Assembly (NCBI GenBank): GCA_963844175.1
Contig: CAWJNE010000002.1
Span: 1 to 64,000 of the forward strand
Direction: 5' to 3'
DNA: 64,000 nucleotides
Source of the DNA: JALZMG01 sp963844175
GTDB lineage: Bacteria > Actinomycetota > Acidimicrobiia > Acidimicrobiales > Ilumatobacteraceae
Shown: one piece after another, positions 61,431 to 64,000 of the stretch
Numbering within the stretch: the stretch's first letter is position 1
Layout of the letters: each line of letters starts with the position of its first letter
Position numbers and translations under genes: made by a program
The notes under the pieces: model-generated
The model's input: the letters and a program-made list of their open reading frames with translations, nothing else
What the model was told of the DNA's origin: nothing
Database searches by the model: none

Positions 61431-62105
61431 GTGACCGATCCATCCGCCCACGCGCGCCACGTCGCTTGCATCATGGACGGCAACGGTCGCTGGGCCGGCC
61501 GCCGCGGGCTGGCCCGCACCGAGGGTCACACCGAGGGCGAGGAGAACCTGGCTCGCCTGGTGCGCGTCGCCGTCCGCCGAGACATCGGGTGGCTCACCGT
61601 CTTCGGCTTCTCGACCGAGAACTGGACCCGACCGCGCACGGAGGTCCGCCACATCCTCGGCCTCCACCACAAGCTGTTCGGTCGACTCGACGAGCTGAAC
61701 GAGCTGAACGTCCGCGTGCAGTGGATCGGTCGACCCTTCGACTCCCCCGGTGCGCGCACCCCCAAGTACGTCCAGCGGGCGATCCGGCGGGCGATCCAAG
61801 ACACGGCCGGGAACACCGGGATGCTGCTCACCGTGGCGTTCGACTACGGCGCCCGCCAGGAGCTGATCGACGCCGTGCGCGACGTGCGGGTGGGCGGGGA
61901 CGAGGTGACCGAGGCCTCGATCGCCGAGCACCTCTACCTCCCCGAGCTGCCGCCCGTGGACGTGCTCGTGCGGACGTCCGGCGAGCTGCGCATCTCGAAC
62001 TTCCTGCTGTGGCAGAGCGCCGGCGCGGCGATCCACTTCACCGAGCGGACCTGGCCCGAGTTCGACGCCGCCGAGCTCGACGCCGCGCTCGCCCTCCTCA
62101 CGTGA
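61431..62105 (+). CDS. uppS: Isoprenyl (undecaprenyl) diphosphate synthase
   Basis: A 224-residue cis-prenyltransferase. The catalytic Asp is in CIMDGNGRWAGRRG; FGFSTENWTRP, a TVAFDYGARQEL segment, LVRTSGELRISNFLLWQ and FTERTWPEF follow, all UppS signatures. It extends farnesyl or geranyl diphosphate with isopentenyl units to make the C50/C55 lipid carrier of cell-wall synthesis. The GTG start follows a -10 box directly. The stop overlaps the helicase start by four bases. Confidence 0.95.
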   Translation: MTDPSAHARHVACIMDGNGRWAGRRGLARTEGHTEGEENLARLVRVAVRRDIGWLTVFGFSTENWTRPRTEVRHILGLHHKLFGRLDELNELNVRVQWIGRPFDSPGARTPKYVQRAIRRAIQDTAGNTGMLLTVAFDYGARQELIDAVRDVRVGGDEVTEASIAEHLYLPELPPVDVLVRTSGELRISNFLLWQSAGAAIHFTERTWPEFDAAELDAALALLT

Positions 62106-64000
62106 GCGGAGGAATCGTCGAGAGCGAGGGAGTCACGGAGCCGCCGGCGATCGCCGGCGATCCGCTGCTCCACGCGACGACCGCACCGGGTGGTGACGAC
62201 GGCGGAGCCGGGGTCGACGGCACCGCGGCACTCAGCTCGACGGCCCGGACGCTCGGCGCCGTGACCGCCGAGCTCCCGGGTGCGGAGCGGCGCCCCGGGC
62301 AGCAGCAGATGGCGGACGCCGTCGCGACGGCGATCGGCTCCGGCCGCCACCTCGTCGTCCAGGCCGGGACGGGCACCGGCAAGACGCTGGCCTACCTGAT
62401 CCCGGCCATCGAGTCGGGGGGCACCGTCGTGGTGTCCACGGCGACCAAGGCGCTGCAGGACCAGTTGGCCACCAAGGACCTGCCGTTCCTCACCGAACAC
62501 CTGGACGAACCGTTCGAGTGGGCCGTGCTCAAGGGCCGCAGCAACTACGTGTGCCTGCAGCGCCTGCGCGAGTTGTCGGCGGCGGGCAGCGACGACGCCC
62601 AGCTCGAGCTCGAAGGGCTGGCGCCGACGACGCAGTCGGAGATCAGCCGGATCTCGACGTGGGTGGCCGAGACGCGCACCGGTGACTCGGCCGAGCTCGA
62701 CTGGTCGCCGTCGGACTCGGCCTGGCGAGCGGTCAGTGTGAGCAGCGACGAGTGCCCCGGTGCCGACCGCTGTCCGATGGGCGAGCCGTGCTTCGCCGAG
62801 CACGCCAGGCGGCGGGCGGCGGCGGCCAACGTGGTGGTCGTCAACACCCACCTCTACGGGCTGAACGTGGCCAGCGGCGGCGTCATCCTCCCCGAGCACG
62901 ACGTGGTGGTGTTCGACGAGGCCCACGTCCTGGAGGACGTGATGAGCGACACCGTCGGCGCCCAGCTGGCGCCCGGGCGGTTCGTGCTCCTCGGTGGCGT
63001 CCTGCGGCGCATCCTCGACGACCCGGCCCTGATCGCTGGCGTGGTCGACGTCGCCGACCTCCTGCGCGAGGCGCTCGGACCGCACGCCGGCAAGCGACTG
63101 CCCACGCCGTACCCGAGCGATGTGCAGGACGCGCTGGTCGAGGCCCGCGGCCGACTCGACCGCGCCGGCAGCGCGCTGACCAACATCGAGACCCCGATCG
63201 ACGACGCCAAGCAGCGCAAGCTGCGCGCCCAGGTGATGATCGGGCGGACCGTGGAGCACCTCGATCTGGCGCTCGGCGAGCACATCGGCTACGTCGACTT
63301 CGTGTCGGGGCTGCCGGAGAGCCCACGCCTGGAGATCGCCCCGCTGGACGTGGGCCCTGCGCTTCGGGAGGGGGTGTGGGACCAGCGCACCGCGGTGTTG
63401 ACCAGCGCGACGATCCCGTCGTCGCTCTCTGCCCGCGTTGGGCTGCCGCTCGATCGGACCGACGTGGCCGACGTCGGCAGCCCGTTCGACTTCGCCCAGC
63501 AAGGGCTCCTCTACTGCGCCCTGCACCTGCCCGACCCGCGCGTCGAGACGTACCGCGACGCGGTGCACGACGAGCTCACCGCGCTGCTGCAGGCGGCGGG
63601 CGGACGGACGTTGGCGCTGTTCACCAGCTGGAAGGCGATGGACCTGGCCGCGGCGGCGGTGCGCGAGCGGGTGACGACACCGATCCTGACCCAGCGCGAC
63701 CTGCCCAAGCCGGCGCTGATCGCCCGCTTCGCCGCCGACGAGCCGACGTCGCTGTTCGCCACCGCCGGCTTCTTCCAGGGTGTCGACGTGCCCGGTCGCA
63801 CCCTCAGCCTGGTCGTCATCGATCGGCTGCCGTTCCCCCGTCCGGACGATCCCCTGCTCTCGGCGCGGCGCGAGCTGCTCGGACGGGCGGCGTTCGCCGA
63901 GATCGACCTGCCCCGGGCGTCGATGCTGCTGGCCCAGGCCACCGGGCGGCTCATCCGATCGAGCACCGACCGCGGCGTGGTCGCCGTGCTCGACCGCCGC
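62102..64000 (+). CDS. dinG: DinG/XPD-type ATP-dependent DNA helicase (3' end outside window)
   Basis: GTG 62102 overlaps the uppS stop (GTGA); 633 codons are present and the frame is still open at the window end. After a 70-residue acidic leader, Walker A is VVQAGTGTGKTLAY and motif Ia VVSTATKALQDQ. Four Cys in YVCLQRL, ECPGADRCPMGEPC fit the iron-sulfur cluster of XPD-like helicases, Walker B is VFDEAHVLEDV, motif IV-V includes LFTSWKA and FFQGVDVPG, and motif VI is QATGRLIRS. It unwinds DNA 5' to 3', often at R-loops or damaged forks. The translation is my own reading of the sequence. Confidence 0.92.
   Translation, partial: MSGGIVESEGVTEPPAIAGDPLLHATTAPGGDDGGAGVDGTAALSSTARTLGAVTAELPGAERRPGQQQMADAVATAIGSGRHLVVQAGTGTGKTLAYLIPAIESGGTVVVSTATKALQDQLATKDLPFLTEHLDEPFEWAVLKGRSNYVCLQRLRELSAAGSDDAQLELEGLAPTTQSEISRISTWVAETRTGDSAELDWSPSDSAWRAVSVSSDECPGADRCPMGEPCFAEHARRRAAAANVVVVNTHLYGLNVASGGVILPEHDVVVFDEAHVLEDVMSDTVGAQLAPGRFVLLGGVLRRILDDPALIAGVVDVADLLREALGPHAGKRLPTPYPSDVQDALVEARGRLDRAGSALTNIETPIDDAKQRKLRAQVMIGRTVEHLDLALGEHIGYVDFVSGLPESPRLEIAPLDVGPALREGVWDQRTAVLTSATIPSSLSARVGLPLDRTDVADVGSPFDFAQQGLLYCALHLPDPRVETYRDAVHDELTALLQAAGGRTLALFTSWKAMDLAAAAVRERVTTPILTQRDLPKPALIARFAADEPTSLFATAGFFQGVDVPGRTLSLVVIDRLPFPRPDDPLLSARRELLGRAAFAEIDLPRASMLLAQATGRLIRSSTDRGVVAVLDRR

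Overview
The window reads as chromosomal DNA of a high-GC actinobacterium, most likely class Acidimicrobiia (Ilumatobacteraceae-like). Codons mostly end in C or G, starts are often GTG or TTG, and several genes look leaderless, with a TANNNT -10 box 7-9 nt before the start codon. There is also an ANTAR response regulator and a gap-pgk-tpi-secG block close to uvrC and rapZ. The class assignment is inference from gene content and order.

Layout. 1-6.3 kb: an accessory stretch with T-richer codon use. It holds a TetR C-terminus, a metallophosphoesterase, a RibD/DHFR-like reductase, two gene fragments that abut, an HD-GYP/LuxR protein and a flavin monooxygenase. It ends at the 3' end of tRNA-Leu(GAG). 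6.3-22.4 kb, minus strand: a peptide/oligopeptide ABC operon lies between tpiA and secG, then tpiA, pgk, gap, a DMT transporter, rapZ, a DUF2252 protein, a methyltransferase and uvrC. 22.6-25.5 kb, plus strand: rhomboid-like membrane protein, cupin, sulfatase. 25.6-30.8 kb, minus strand: uvrA (frameshifted) and uvrB with a LexA-type box. 30.8-37.8 kb, minus strand: an orphan FtsX-like permease, a multi-pass protein, an EF-hand protein, a YhhN protein and a CoaE-VOC fusion. 37.8-43.9 kb: rpsA, a GNAT gene, a methyltransferase, polA and a PdtaR-like regulator.

44.1-50.5 kb: an Ala-rich protein with a Rho-N/SAP-like tail, an unusual tRNA-Leu(CAA), then the fatty-acid cluster fabD-fabH-fabG-acpP-fabF facing fabZ-bcp. 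50.5-59.9 kb, minus strand: a cysteine-dioxygenase-like cupin, a HIT-like protein, trpA, trpB, trpF, a Tat lipoprotein amidohydrolase, trpC (apparent CTG start), a small monooxygenase, an MFS exporter and glyS. 60-64 kb: recO, a degenerate UppS paralogue divergent from the real uppS, and a DinG-type helicase running off the end.

The most unusual content is between the genes. Three families of small palindromic repeats sit at gene 3' ends. Family 1 (about 90-135 bp) starts just after stop codons in a fixed orientation and carries a hairpin whose two arms change together between copies. Two copies are bracketed by 10-11 bp direct repeats. One of these lies in the trpF/trpB junction, so that trpF keeps its stop and trpB its start, with the element end supplying the likely trpB ribosome-binding site. 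Families 2 and 3 are long hairpins at convergent or tandem gene ends. A separate 20-bp perfect inverted-repeat element lies upstream of gap.
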